The notes under the pieces: generated by a model
What the model saw: only the letters and a program-made list of their open reading frames with translations
Told to the model about the DNA's origin: nothing
Databases searched by the model: none
NCBI GenBank assembly: GCA_965204835.1
Contig: OZ242017.1
Coordinates: forward strand, 992,001 to 1,056,000
Source: VXMT01 sp965204835
GTDB taxonomy: Bacteria; Chloroflexota; Dehalococcoidia; UBA2979
Reading direction: 5' to 3'
DNA: 64,000 nucleotides
Position numbers and translations under genes: made by a program
Part shown: one piece after another, positions 32,427 to 40,989 of the stretch
Layout of the letters: every line of letters begins with the position of its first letter
Position numbering within the stretch: position 1 is the stretch's first letter

Positions 32427-33413
32427 TTAAGTCTGCTCGAACACGAGGTCCATCCAGCGGTGCTCGATGCCGGCGTCGAGGAAGACCTCGCCGCGAGCGA
32501 CGTAGCCGAGCTTCGCGTAGAACCCCACCGCATACTCCTGCGCGGCGAGCGTGACGCCGGGGTAGCCCCGCCGTCGCGCCTCGTCGTGCAGCGCCTCCAT
32601 GACGCCGACGCCCCAGTATCGCCCTCGCTCCGACTTGAGCACCGCGACCCGGCCGATGTGCGGGTACTCACCATCATGCTGGTCGAGGAGCAGGCGAGCG
32701 GTCGCCACGGGCCGCCCGTCGAGGCGTCCGAGGACGTGCACGGCGTCGCTGACGGTCGCGGGGTCGGCGTCGTAGCGGTCGATCTCCTCGTCCTCGTCGA
32801 TGAGCTGCTCGTCGATGAAGACGGCGCGGCGGACGGACAGCGCCCCCTGCATCTCCTCGGGCGTCGTGACCACGGCGACGCGGAAGCCGGGCCGCACGCG
32901 CGCCTCGAACTCCTCGGCGGACTGCAGCGTGAGCTGCATCTCGATCACGTCCGTCCAGCGGCCGAACTTGTAGCCGAACTCGCTCCGCAGTCCGGTCTGC
33001 TCGAAGCCCAGCGACTCGAAGAGCGCGACGCTCGCGTCGTTGCCGCGCGTGATGCGTGCGATGAGCACGTGCAGGTCGCGCTCGTGCGCGCCCTCGATCA
33101 GCGCCTCGACGAGTTGCCTGCCGACGCCGCCGCGGTGGTGACGAGGGTCGACGTAGACGGTGACCTCGCGCGTGAAGCGGAAGCCGAACTTCTGCATCGG
33201 CGTGAAGTGCGCGAAGCCGACCACCGTCTCCTCGCCCTGCGCGACGATCACCATCTCGTCGCGGTACGTCTCCAGCCACGCGCGACGCCGGGCATCCGTC
33301 CACGGCCACTCGTCGAGCGTCGCGACACCATCGAGGATCTCGCGGTTGTAGATGCGCTGGATCGCGGGCACGTCGTGCGCGCCGGCGGGTCGGATCGTGA
33401 TGGGCTCGGTCAC
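32427..33413 (-). CDS. Protein with two GNAT acetyltransferase domains
   Basis: A 328-residue fusion of two GNAT domains. The first (about 1-165) is of the phosphinothricin acetyltransferase type: PAIQRIYNREI, then YVDPRHHRGGVGRQLVEALI as the acetyl-CoA loop and ASVALFESLGF. The second (about 180-328) is ElaA-like: RRAVFIDEQLIDEDEEID, then LKSERGRYWGVGVMEALHDEA and AVGFYAKLGYV. Both acetyl-CoA loops look intact. Substrates unknown. The GTG at 33413 gives a typical N-terminus. It is the first gene of the unit leading to clpS. Confidence 0.87.
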   Translation of the reverse strand: MTEPITIRPAGAHDVPAIQRIYNREILDGVATLDEWPWTDARRRAWLETYRDEMVIVAQGEETVVGFAHFTPMQKFGFRFTREVTVYVDPRHHRGGVGRQLVEALIEGAHERDLHVLIARITRGNDASVALFESLGFEQTGLRSEFGYKFGRWTDVIEMQLTLQSAEEFEARVRPGFRVAVVTTPEEMQGALSVRRAVFIDEQLIDEDEEIDRYDADPATVSDAVHVLGRLDGRPVATARLLLDQHDGEYPHIGRVAVLKSERGRYWGVGVMEALHDEARRRGYPGVTLAAQEYAVGFYAKLGYVARGEVFLDAGIEHRWMDLVFEQT

Positions 33414-33510
33414 GCGCGACGCCTCCGTCCGCCCGCGGCGGGTGGCGGCGATTCTACCGGTCCGCCGCGCTGCATCGCGTATCCTGCCGGGCGTGCGAGG
33501 GGAGGGCGAG

Positions 33511-34440
33511 ATGGCGAAGACCGACACCGTGACCGCGGCCCAGCTCGACGGGTGGTTCGAGTCGCTCTCGAACTGGGGACGGTGGGGCGACGACGACCAG
33601 CGCGGCGCGCTCAACCTGATCACCGACGCCAAGCGCGCCGAGGCCGCCTCGCTCGTGCGCGAGGGTGTCGCCGTCAGCTGCGCGCAGGAGCTGCCGAAGC
33701 GGCCGGCCCCGGACAACCCCACGCCCGTCGTCCACGCCATGCAGGGGGCGGGCGACGTGACGCGCGGCGGCATGGGCGGCGCGAGCGACATGATCGCGAT
33801 CAACCCCCACGGCTACGCGACCACGCACCTCGACGCGCTCTGCCACATCTTCCACAACGACCAGATGTACAACGGGTACCCCGCCTCGCTCGTCACGAGT
33901 CTCGGCGCGCGCCGCAACAGCATCATGGCCGGCCAGGACGGCATCGTGAGCCGCGGCGTCCTGCTCGACATCCCGGCGGTGCGCGGCGTCGACTACCTCG
34001 AACCCGGCGAACGCATCCTCGTCGCCGACCTCGAGGCCGCCGAGGAGCGCCAGGGCGTGCAGGTCACGCCGGGCGACATCCTGCTCGTGCGCACCGGCCG
34101 CGACGAGCGCAACGCCGCCGAGGGCCGCTGGGACCCGATGACCGGCGGCCTCGCGGGGCTCTCGGCCGAGACGGCGCCGTGGCTGCGGGAACGCGATGTC
34201 GCGGTGCTCGGAGGCGACGGCGTCTCCGACGCGCTGCCCTCGCTGCTGCCGGAGTGGGCGATGCCGATCCACGCGCTCGCGCTCGTGGCGCTCGGCGTGC
34301 ACCTCATCGACAACATGCAGCTCAGCCGCGTCGCCGATGCGTGCGAGGAGCTGGGGCGGTGGGAGTTCCAGCTCACCCTCGCGCCTCTGCGGCTGGCGCA
34401 GGGCACCGGCTCACCGGTGAACCCGATCGCGCTGTTCTGA
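33511..34440 (+). CDS. Cyclase-family (kynurenine formamidase-like) hydrolase
   Basis: A 309-residue metal-dependent hydrolase of the cyclase family. The metal-binding segment is HGYATTHLDALCHIFHND, equivalent to H-x-G-T-H-x-D-x-P-x-H, and RGVLLDIPAVRGVDYLEPG is typical of the longer subgroup found in aromatic catabolism. Such enzymes cleave amide or ester bonds of ring-derived compounds; substrate unknown. The ATG at 33511 follows GGGGAGGG; an in-frame GTG at 33493, seven bases after TATCCT, is the alternative start. Confidence 0.85.
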   Translation: MAKTDTVTAAQLDGWFESLSNWGRWGDDDQRGALNLITDAKRAEAASLVREGVAVSCAQELPKRPAPDNPTPVVHAMQGAGDVTRGGMGGASDMIAINPHGYATTHLDALCHIFHNDQMYNGYPASLVTSLGARRNSIMAGQDGIVSRGVLLDIPAVRGVDYLEPGERILVADLEAAEERQGVQVTPGDILLVRTGRDERNAAEGRWDPMTGGLAGLSAETAPWLRERDVAVLGGDGVSDALPSLLPEWAMPIHALALVALGVHLIDNMQLSRVADACEELGRWEFQLTLAPLRLAQGTGSPVNPIALF

Positions 34441-34573
34441 CCTGTCGCCGTCGAGGCGGCGCGAGGCTGTAGCGTCCCCTTCGAGTACGTGGGAGGCCGG
34501 TTCCTGCGGATGTGAACTGCCAGTGGCCGCAAGCGGCACACATCTGCCGTGTATCTACAGTTGGACTGCGAAC

Positions 34574-34624
34574 CGGTACATATGGTTGCCGCACAGCATC
34601 GCTACTGCACGGAAGCGGTACATA
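34574..34624 (+). repeat. Pair of CGGTACATA repeats in a 274-bp gap
   Basis: The gap from 34441 to 34714 has no credible gene. It contains CGGTACATA twice (34574-34582 and 34616-34624), 42 bases apart, about four helical turns, and CGGTACG once more at the TACGCT -10 box near 34663. These could be operator copies for the NIPSNAP gene that follows. The rest of the gap shows nothing I can name. Confidence 0.35.
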
Positions 34625-34714
34625 GATGCGGTCTGACCTGCACCGGCAGTTCGGCGCGATGCGGTACGCTGCCGCCTCGACGACATCGACGACGCACGAG
34701 GGCTGGAGGGCCGC

Positions 34715-35041
34715 ATGATCTACGAGCTGCGCATCTACGAGGCCGCGCCGGGCAAGATGCCCGCGCTGCACGCTCGCTTCCGTGACCACACCATGCGCAT
34801 CTTCGGCAACCACGGCATGGAGGTCGTCGGCTTCTGGACCTACGCCCACGGCGGGTGGAGCGACCAGCTCGTCTACCTCATGCGCTTCGACAGCATGGAG
34901 GACCGCGCCGCCAAGTGGGCCACCTTCGGCGCCGACGAGGAGTGGCGCGAGGTGGTTACAGAGTCGCACCGCGACGGCTCGCTGACCACGCGCATCCGCT
35001 CCGACATCCTCGCCGCCACCGACTACTCGCCGATGCAGTAG
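34715..35041 (+). CDS. NIPSNAP-family protein
   Basis: A 108-residue ferredoxin-like alpha/beta protein. MIYELRIYEAAPGKMPALHARFRDH is the typical NIPSNAP start, with FGNHGMEVVGFWTYAHGG and the late WATFGADEEWREV. Bacterial members often sit in aromatic or hydrocarbon breakdown clusters and may act as small oxygenases or isomerases; no activity is proven. GGAGGGCC lies just upstream of the ATG. It precedes two carboxymuconolactone decarboxylase-family genes in the same direction. Confidence 0.87.
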   Translation: MIYELRIYEAAPGKMPALHARFRDHTMRIFGNHGMEVVGFWTYAHGGWSDQLVYLMRFDSMEDRAAKWATFGADEEWREVVTESHRDGSLTTRIRSDILAATDYSPMQ

Positions 35042-35150
35042 CGGTCTCCGGCGTTCCGCCTCCTCGACGGCACGACGCGGGTCGTCGCGCCCGTGCGGCC
35101 TATCATGCCCGCACCCACGGACGACTCGACGCGAGGAGACGGAGACCGCC

Positions 35151-35492
35151 ATGACCCAGCCGCGAGACACCGGAACGCAGGCGCGCAGCGTGCTCGCCGA
35201 GATCACGCCGAGGCTTGCCGAGCTCACGCAGGAGCTCGTCTTCGACGAGATCTGGGAGCGCCCCGAGCTCTCGAAGCGCGACCGCAGCCTGATCGTCGTC
35301 GCCGCGCTGACGGCGCTCTATCGCACCGACCAGCTGCGGGCGCACGTCGGGCGCGCGCTCGACAACGGCGTCACACGCGAGGAGATCTCGGAGATCATCA
35401 CGCACATGGCGTTCTACACCGGCTGGCCGTGCGCGGTGAACGCGGCCACCGTCACCAAGCAGGTCTACGACGACCGCGACGCGGCCGCGTAG
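35151..35492 (+). CDS. Carboxymuconolactone decarboxylase-family protein
   Basis: A 113-residue helical protein of the CMD/AhpD family. LSKRDRSLIVVAALTALYRTDQL and GVTREEISEIITHMAFYTGWPCAVNA are the standard conserved segments. The CxxC pair of AhpD is absent (only one Cys), which fits a gamma-carboxymuconolactone decarboxylase-type function over a peroxidase one. The ATG at 35151 has GGAGACGGAG upstream and TATCAT about 50 bases before. A close paralogue follows. Confidence 0.88.
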   Translation: MTQPRDTGTQARSVLAEITPRLAELTQELVFDEIWERPELSKRDRSLIVVAALTALYRTDQLRAHVGRALDNGVTREEISEIITHMAFYTGWPCAVNAATVTKQVYDDRDAAA

Positions 35493-35638
35493 CGCGCCCG
35501 GTCGTCGGCGCGTCTGCTCGGTCGCGCGGTCGCCGGCTCGTGGCCTCCTCGTTCCTCGGCGCCCGCGCCGGATGGGGGCGGGCGCGGACTATCATGCCCG
35601 TGCCGGGGCGATGCGACCCCGGGGACCAGGAGACCGCC

Positions 35639-35977
35639 ATGACGCAACAGACAGACGAGCCTTCCCCGATCCGGGAGCTGCTGGGAGACGTCGCGCCGCG
35701 GCTCGCCGACCTCACCGAGGAGGTGGTCGTGGACCAGCTCTGGGAGCACGAGGGCGGCATCTCGAAGCGTGACCGCAGCTTCATGACGGTCGCCACGCTC
35801 ACCGCGCTCTACCGCACCGAACAGCTCCGCGCCCACATCGGGATGGCGCTCGAGAACGGGGTGACGCGGGACGAGATCGGCGAGATCATCACCCACATGG
35901 CCGCCTACGCCGGCTGGCCCTGCGCGGTCAACGCCGCCATCGTGGCGGGCGAGGTCTACGAGGAGCTCGACGGCTAG
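35639..35977 (+). CDS. Carboxymuconolactone decarboxylase-family protein (paralogue)
   Basis: A 112-residue paralogue of the gene before it, with ISKRDRSFMTVATLTALYRTEQL and GEIITHMAAYAGWPCAVNAA. The upstream regions are also alike: both have TATCATGCCCG and the same GGAGACC-type ribosome site ending GAGACCGCCATG, so gene and promoter were duplicated together. The ATG is at 35639. Substrate unknown. Confidence 0.88.
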   Translation: MTQQTDEPSPIRELLGDVAPRLADLTEEVVVDQLWEHEGGISKRDRSFMTVATLTALYRTEQLRAHIGMALENGVTRDEIGEIITHMAAYAGWPCAVNAAIVAGEVYEELDG

Positions 35978-36056
35978 CGACTTCCGGGAGCAACCCCGAA
36001 CCGGCCGTGCGGGCCGGACCGACACACGCCCCCGGCGGCGTGACGAGGAGGCAACG

Positions 36057-37016
36057 ATGCGCGCGGCGTTTCACGAGACCGAGGGCGGACTCGAGGTGCT
36101 CCAGTACGGCGAGGTACCCGACCCCGAGCCCGGGCCGAATGACCTGCTGGTCCGCGTCCACGCCACCTCGATGGATCGGCTCGACGTCTTCACCCGCGAG
36201 GGCTCGCACGGGCAGGGCGTGACCGGCGACCGGTACATCGGCGGCCGCGACTTCGCCGGCGTGGTCGAGGCGCTCGGCAGCGAGGTGACGGGGTTCGAGG
36301 TCGGCCAGCGGGTGTTCGGCACCGCGTCGTCGACGCACGCCGAGCTCGCGCTGGCGAACGCGCTCGGCACGTTCGCCATGCCCGACAACCTCTCGTTCGA
36401 CGAGGCGGGCTCCGCGCCCACGGCGGGGCGCAGCGCGCACGGCGCGCTGATCGACAAGGCGCGCATCGTGGCGGGCGAGACGGTGCTGGTGATCGCCGCG
36501 GGGAGCGGCGTCGGCAGCTTCGCGCAGCAGATCGCGAAGGCCTCGGGCTGCCGCGTCATCGCCACCGCCGGCGCCGCCGACAAGTGCCAGCAGGCGCTGG
36601 ACCTCGGCGCGGACGCGGCGATCAACCACTACGACGAGGACATCGCCGCGCGCGTCCGCGAGCTGACCAACGGCCGCGGCGTCGAGGTCGTGTGCGACTC
36701 GGTCGGCACGCCGGTCTGGCGCGCATGCACGGACTCGCTCGCGCCCGAGGGGCGCTTCGTGACGTGCGGCGTGACGGCGGGCCACCTCGCCAGCATCCAC
36801 CTCGGACGGCTGTTCACGATGGGGCACGCCTACATGGGCATCGGCCGCCCGAGCCCGCACCAGATCCGTCGCACGCTGACGGGGCTGACGCACATGCTGG
36901 AGCAGGGCACGATCCGCTCGATCGTCCACGCCACGTTCCCGCTCTCCGGGATCGCGGAGGCGCACGAGCTGATGGAGGGCTCCACCTTCTTCGGCAAGAT
37001 CGTCCTCAACCCGTAG
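36057..37016 (+). CDS. NADPH:quinone reductase-like MDR oxidoreductase
   Basis: A 319-residue medium-chain dehydrogenase/reductase without the structural zinc loop. The catalytic N-domain starts MRAAFHETEGGLEVLQYGEV; YIGGRDFAGVVEALGSEVTG and the cofactor site VLVIAAGSGVGSFAQQIAKA follow. Likely NADPH-dependent reduction of a quinone or enone. The ATG follows GAGGAGG. The gene closes the catabolic-type run cyclase, NIPSNAP, CMD, CMD; its stop is nine bases from the convergent repeat-protein gene. Confidence 0.9.
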   Translation: MRAAFHETEGGLEVLQYGEVPDPEPGPNDLLVRVHATSMDRLDVFTREGSHGQGVTGDRYIGGRDFAGVVEALGSEVTGFEVGQRVFGTASSTHAELALANALGTFAMPDNLSFDEAGSAPTAGRSAHGALIDKARIVAGETVLVIAAGSGVGSFAQQIAKASGCRVIATAGAADKCQQALDLGADAAINHYDEDIAARVRELTNGRGVEVVCDSVGTPVWRACTDSLAPEGRFVTCGVTAGHLASIHLGRLFTMGHAYMGIGRPSPHQIRRTLTGLTHMLEQGTIRSIVHATFPLSGIAEAHELMEGSTFFGKIVLNP

Positions 37017-37025
37017 CGGGCCGGC

Positions 37026-40000
37026 TCAACGGAGCGTCGCGGGTACGCCGATGCCGCCCCAGCACGAGATCTCGCCGGACTCGCGAATCCCGCACGTGTG
37101 CCAGGTCCCCGGAGCAACCGAGCGGAACTTGCCAGGGGGCGCGTCGGTCTGGCCCCAGTCGTTGGCGCCCCAGCACATGACCTCGCCCGACTCCTGAATC
37201 CCGCATGCGTGCCACACTCCAAAGCGCAGGTCCTGGAACTTGCCGCCGGGCGGGCTCATCTGACCCGTCGGCCCCGAGTCGATGAAGATGCTGCGAGGAT
37301 TCGCGCTGGGCCCCCAGCAGTCGATCTCGCCCGACTCTCGTATCGCGCACGAGGAGTGACCGAGCGTCCGCAGCAACTGGTACTTCCCGGCCGGAGCATC
37401 CGTCTCTCCCAGCCGATTGCCGCCCCAGCACGCGATCTCGCCCGACTCGCGGATGGCGCATGTGTGGAAGGCGCCGATGCTGACCGAGCGGAAGGTTCCG
37501 GAGGGCGCATTGAGCTGGCCGTGGTCGTTGTCGCCCTCCTCGTAGGGGTACCAGGGATAGTCGGAGGCACTGCGGTCGCTGCCCCACCAGTAGATGCTCA
37601 GATCGCCCCAGCACTCGATCTCGCCCGACTCACGAATCGCGCAGGCGTGTTCGCTGCCCGTGCTCACCGACCGGAACTGTCCGGCGGGCGGGTCCATCTC
37701 GCTGATCCAGCGCTCATCAGCCCAGCAGGCGATCTCGCCAGACTCGCGGATCGCGCACCGGCCGCCAAGCGAGCGGAACGCGCCTTCCGGCACGCTCGCC
37801 TCGACGGGGTAGTAGCTCCCAGCCGACCCCCAGCACGCAATCTCGCCTGATTCCCGGAGCGCGCAGGTCTGGTCCCCACGGGCGAGCACCGAACGGTAGG
37901 TTCCCTCGGGCGGACGCGTGTCGCCGTATTCGTCCTGCCCCCAGCAGTCGATCTCGCCCGACTCCCGCAGCGCGCACGTGTACCGCCGGCCCGCGGTCAA
38001 CGAGCGGTATTGCCCGGACGGGGCGTCGGTCAGCCCGGGGACAATGTGGCCCCAGCACACCACGCCTCCCGACGCACGGACCGCGCACGCAAAGTCCCTG
38101 TTCGCCGCCACCGTGACGTAGTCCCCCGACAGCAGATCGGGCCGGCCATCGAAGTCAGTTCCCCAGCACACGATCTCGCCCGAGTCCCGGACCGCGCACG
38201 AGTGGGGCCAGCCAATGCTCAACGAGCGGAACTTCCCTTGCGGCACCGCGGGCCGGATCTCGGTGTCGCCCCAGCACGTGATCTCGCCCGACTCACGAAT
38301 GGCGCAGGCGAAGCTGACGGCGCTGTACTTCCCGGGCGGCGCGCTCTCCCAGCCAAGGCCGTCGTTGTCCCAGCAGGCAAGTTCTCCCGACTCGCGAATG
38401 GCGCAGACCTCACCGAGCGAGCGGTACTTTCCGGGGGGCGCCTCTGCCGGGCCGTCCTGGTTGTCCCCCCAGCAGGCGATCTCACCCGACTCGCGGATGG
38501 CGCAGGCATGATGAGCGCTCACCTGGCGGTACTCGCCGGGGGGTGGGTCCGTCCCGCCGTACCGGCTGTCCCCCCAGCAGGTGATCTCGCCAGACTCGCG
38601 TATCGCGCAGTTGTGGCGGTCGCCCACGCTCAGCGAGCGGTACGTCCCGGCCGGCGCCTCCGCCTGGCCTTCGCCGTTGTCGCCCCAGCACACCACCTCG
38701 CCCGAGTCCCGCAGGGCGCAGGCGTGCAGGTTGCCCACGCCTACAGTGCGGAATGTCCCCGATGGGGCGTCTGCCTGGCCGGAGTCGTTCCTGCCCCAGC
38801 AGTCAACTTCCCCCGACTCCCGCAGCGCACAGGCGTGAGAGCGCCCCATGCTCACGGAGCGGAACGTCCCCGACGGAGCATCGCGCTGGTGCCGGTCGTA
38901 CGTGTTCCAGCAGATCACGCCGCCCGCCTCGGGGACCGCGCAGGCAGCGGTGCGGCTCTCGCGATCCCCGTCCCGGCTCACGCTCACCGCTCGGTGCTTG
39001 CCCGGCGGCGCGCCGACGTCGACGCCGTCCTTGTCCCAGCAGGTGAGCTCGCCCGACTCCCCCAATGCGCACGCCTGGCCTTCGCCGACACTCACCGAGC
39101 GGTACCTGCCCGATGGCACCGCCGTCTCGCCCCCGTCCTCGTTCCAGCAGACGAGATCGCCCGATTCGCGCACGGCGCAGATCTGCTCGAGCACGCTCAC
39201 GGACCGATACGTCCCGGAGAGGTCCGGATCCAGGGGATACCTGTCGCCCCAGCAGACGACTTCGCCGGAGCTCCCGACCGCGCACGCGTAACCCGCACCG
39301 GCACTCACTGCGCTGTACGAGCCCCCTGGCGCGTCTGCCTCGCTGCGGGCGTTCCACTCCCAGCAGGCGACCTCGTCCGATTCATTGAGGGCGCACGCGA
39401 ACCCGGATCCCGTGGTCAGAGAGCGGTACTCGCCCGGGGGTGCCTCGGTCTCACCCCAGCGGTCCTCGTTCCCCCAGCAGACGACTTGGCCCGAATCGCG
39501 GATGGCGCACGCGCGAGAATGCCACACGCTCACCTCGCGGTACTTCCCCGGCGGCGCCTGGGTCTGACCAGGCCAGTTCCAGTGGTGCCCCCAGCACACG
39601 CTCTCGCCCGAGTCCCGGATCCCGCACGCCATCCGGGAACTCGCGCTCACCGAGCGAAACTGGCCAGTCGGCGCTTCAGTTTGGAGGGCATTGTCGCCCC
39701 AGCACTCGATCTCCCCGGACTCGCGCAGCGCGCATGTGTGAACGGTCACCGCGCTGTACGTCCCGGGCGGCGCGTCTGCCTGGCCGTGGGCGTTCCTCCC
39801 CCAGCACACGACCTCGCCCGACTCGCGGAGGGCGCACACGTCTGACTCCCCGACGTCCAGCGCGCGATATGTCCCCGGCGGGACCTCCCCCAGGCTCTCC
39901 GGGCCACCGCTGCCGAATCCCCAGCACGCGATCTCGCCCGACTCCCGTATCCCGCAGGTGAGGTTGGGGCCAGCATCGATCGCGCGAAACCGGCCGGAGG

Positions 40001-40769
40001 GCACAACCGCCCGGTCGTCGACGTGGGGCCAGCACGTGATCTCGCCCGATTCAGCCAGCGCACAGGTCTGCTCGGTCCCGATGCTCACCGAGCGGTAGGT
40101 CCCGGGAGGCGTGTCCTGCTCAACCCACTCCCCGTCATCACCGAAGCCCCAGCACGTGAGCTCCCCCGATTGCCTGATACCGCATAAGCCTCTCTCCCCC
40201 GAGTCCGCGGTACGGAAGTCGCCGGTGGGGAACAGGGAAGGCTCTACGACGTAACCGCTCACCCAGCAAGTCAGTGCCCCGGATTCCAGGACCGCGCACA
40301 TCAAATCCCTCGGAGCGAACAACTGGACGGCCGGATCGTCTGGCCCGGACGGCGTCGGGGAGGCGGCCGGATCCGCCGGCGCGGACGGGGTCGGCGTGGC
40401 GACAACCTGTTGCTCAACGCCTCCACGCGTGGAGAGCACGACGAGCAGAATAGCCACTACTGCCGCCACGCCCAGTGCGGCGCCCGCCCACACCAGCGAC
40501 CGCCCAAAGGAGTCAAGCCAGGCCGGAACGGCGAGCATCCCGAGCAGGCGGCGTCGCTCGGGTCGCCACGCGGCGAGCTGCTGGCGGTTCTCGAGATCGA
40601 GCTTCGCGAGCATGTTCGAGACGTGGTACTTGACCGCGTCGAGGGTGACGCCGAGCCGCTCCGCGATCTCGGCGTTCGTACCGCCCTTGCGGAGCTCGTC
40701 GAGCACGCGCTGCTCGGCTGGGGTCAGGATCTCCGGGTGAGGTGGGCGGCCCCGCCCTCGGCTTGTCAT
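37026..40769 (-). CDS. LuxR-type HTH, membrane helix and 29 RCC1-like repeats
   Basis: A 1247-residue protein with an unusual layout. Residues about 14-66 are a LuxR/GerE helix-turn-helix (LTPAEQRVLDELRKGGTNAE, then DAVKYHVSNMLAKLDLENR). A membrane helix follows at about 84-110 and a Pro/Thr/Ser-rich linker to about 148. The rest is 29 repeats of about 37-40 residues with consensus FRSVSxGxxHxCAIRESGEIxCWG; each carries two Cys nine residues apart, so some 58 Cys in the predicted outer part. The repeats resemble RCC1/tubulin-suppressor-like propeller blades. The start is the ATG at 40769. I infer a membrane-bound one-component regulator with an extracellular propeller array; target and ligand are unknown. 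Confidence 0.85.
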   Translation of the reverse strand: MTSRGRGRPPHPEILTPAEQRVLDELRKGGTNAEIAERLGVTLDAVKYHVSNMLAKLDLENRQQLAAWRPERRRLLGMLAVPAWLDSFGRSLVWAGAALGVAAVVAILLVVLSTRGGVEQQVVATPTPSAPADPAASPTPSGPDDPAVQLFAPRDLMCAVLESGALTCWVSGYVVEPSLFPTGDFRTADSGERGLCGIRQSGELTCWGFGDDGEWVEQDTPPGTYRSVSIGTEQTCALAESGEITCWPHVDDRAVVPSGRFRAIDAGPNLTCGIRESGEIACWGFGSGGPESLGEVPPGTYRALDVGESDVCALRESGEVVCWGRNAHGQADAPPGTYSAVTVHTCALRESGEIECWGDNALQTEAPTGQFRSVSASSRMACGIRDSGESVCWGHHWNWPGQTQAPPGKYREVSVWHSRACAIRDSGQVVCWGNEDRWGETEAPPGEYRSLTTGSGFACALNESDEVACWEWNARSEADAPGGSYSAVSAGAGYACAVGSSGEVVCWGDRYPLDPDLSGTYRSVSVLEQICAVRESGDLVCWNEDGGETAVPSGRYRSVSVGEGQACALGESGELTCWDKDGVDVGAPPGKHRAVSVSRDGDRESRTAACAVPEAGGVICWNTYDRHQRDAPSGTFRSVSMGRSHACALRESGEVDCWGRNDSGQADAPSGTFRTVGVGNLHACALRDSGEVVCWGDNGEGQAEAPAGTYRSLSVGDRHNCAIRESGEITCWGDSRYGGTDPPPGEYRQVSAHHACAIRESGEIACWGDNQDGPAEAPPGKYRSLGEVCAIRESGELACWDNDGLGWESAPPGKYSAVSFACAIRESGEITCWGDTEIRPAVPQGKFRSLSIGWPHSCAVRDSGEIVCWGTDFDGRPDLLSGDYVTVAANRDFACAVRASGGVVCWGHIVPGLTDAPSGQYRSLTAGRRYTCALRESGEIDCWGQDEYGDTRPPEGTYRSVLARGDQTCALRESGEIACWGSAGSYYPVEASVPEGAFRSLGGRCAIRESGEIACWADERWISEMDPPAGQFRSVSTGSEHACAIRESGEIECWGDLSIYWWGSDRSASDYPWYPYEEGDNDHGQLNAPSGTFRSVSIGAFHTCAIRESGEIACWGGNRLGETDAPAGKYQLLRTLGHSSCAIRESGEIDCWGPSANPRSIFIDSGPTGQMSPPGGKFQDLRFGVWHACGIQESGEVMCWGANDWGQTDAPPGKFRSVAPGTWHTCGIRESGEISCWGGIGVPATLR

Positions 40770-40989
40770 GGATAGAGCCTAGAACCTCGCGCGGCGATTT
40801 ACCCTACCCGGCCCGGCCTGGAGAGCGCGAACACGAACGTAATGACGGCCGTCGTCGCCAGCCCGAGGCGCCCATTCCGACGGCCTTGCGTGCGTCGCCT
40901 CAACGATGGCGTGCACGTCGCGCCTCCTCCATACACGATACGCTCGACGTGCCAGACGTGTCCCGCGACGCTAGTAGCCAGGAGGGGCC

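Noticed and set aside
37098..39845. Long plus-strand frames (for example 611 codons from 38010) opposite the repeat protein
   Set aside because: They are antisense shadows: the repeated minus-strand DNA keeps the other frames free of stops. The minus-strand frame has HTH, membrane helix and regular repeats; the plus frames have no domain and no ribosome site.
37026..40300. CRISPR-like array in the repeated region
   Set aside because: The repeats are coding, about 110-120 bp, with related rather than unique intervals.
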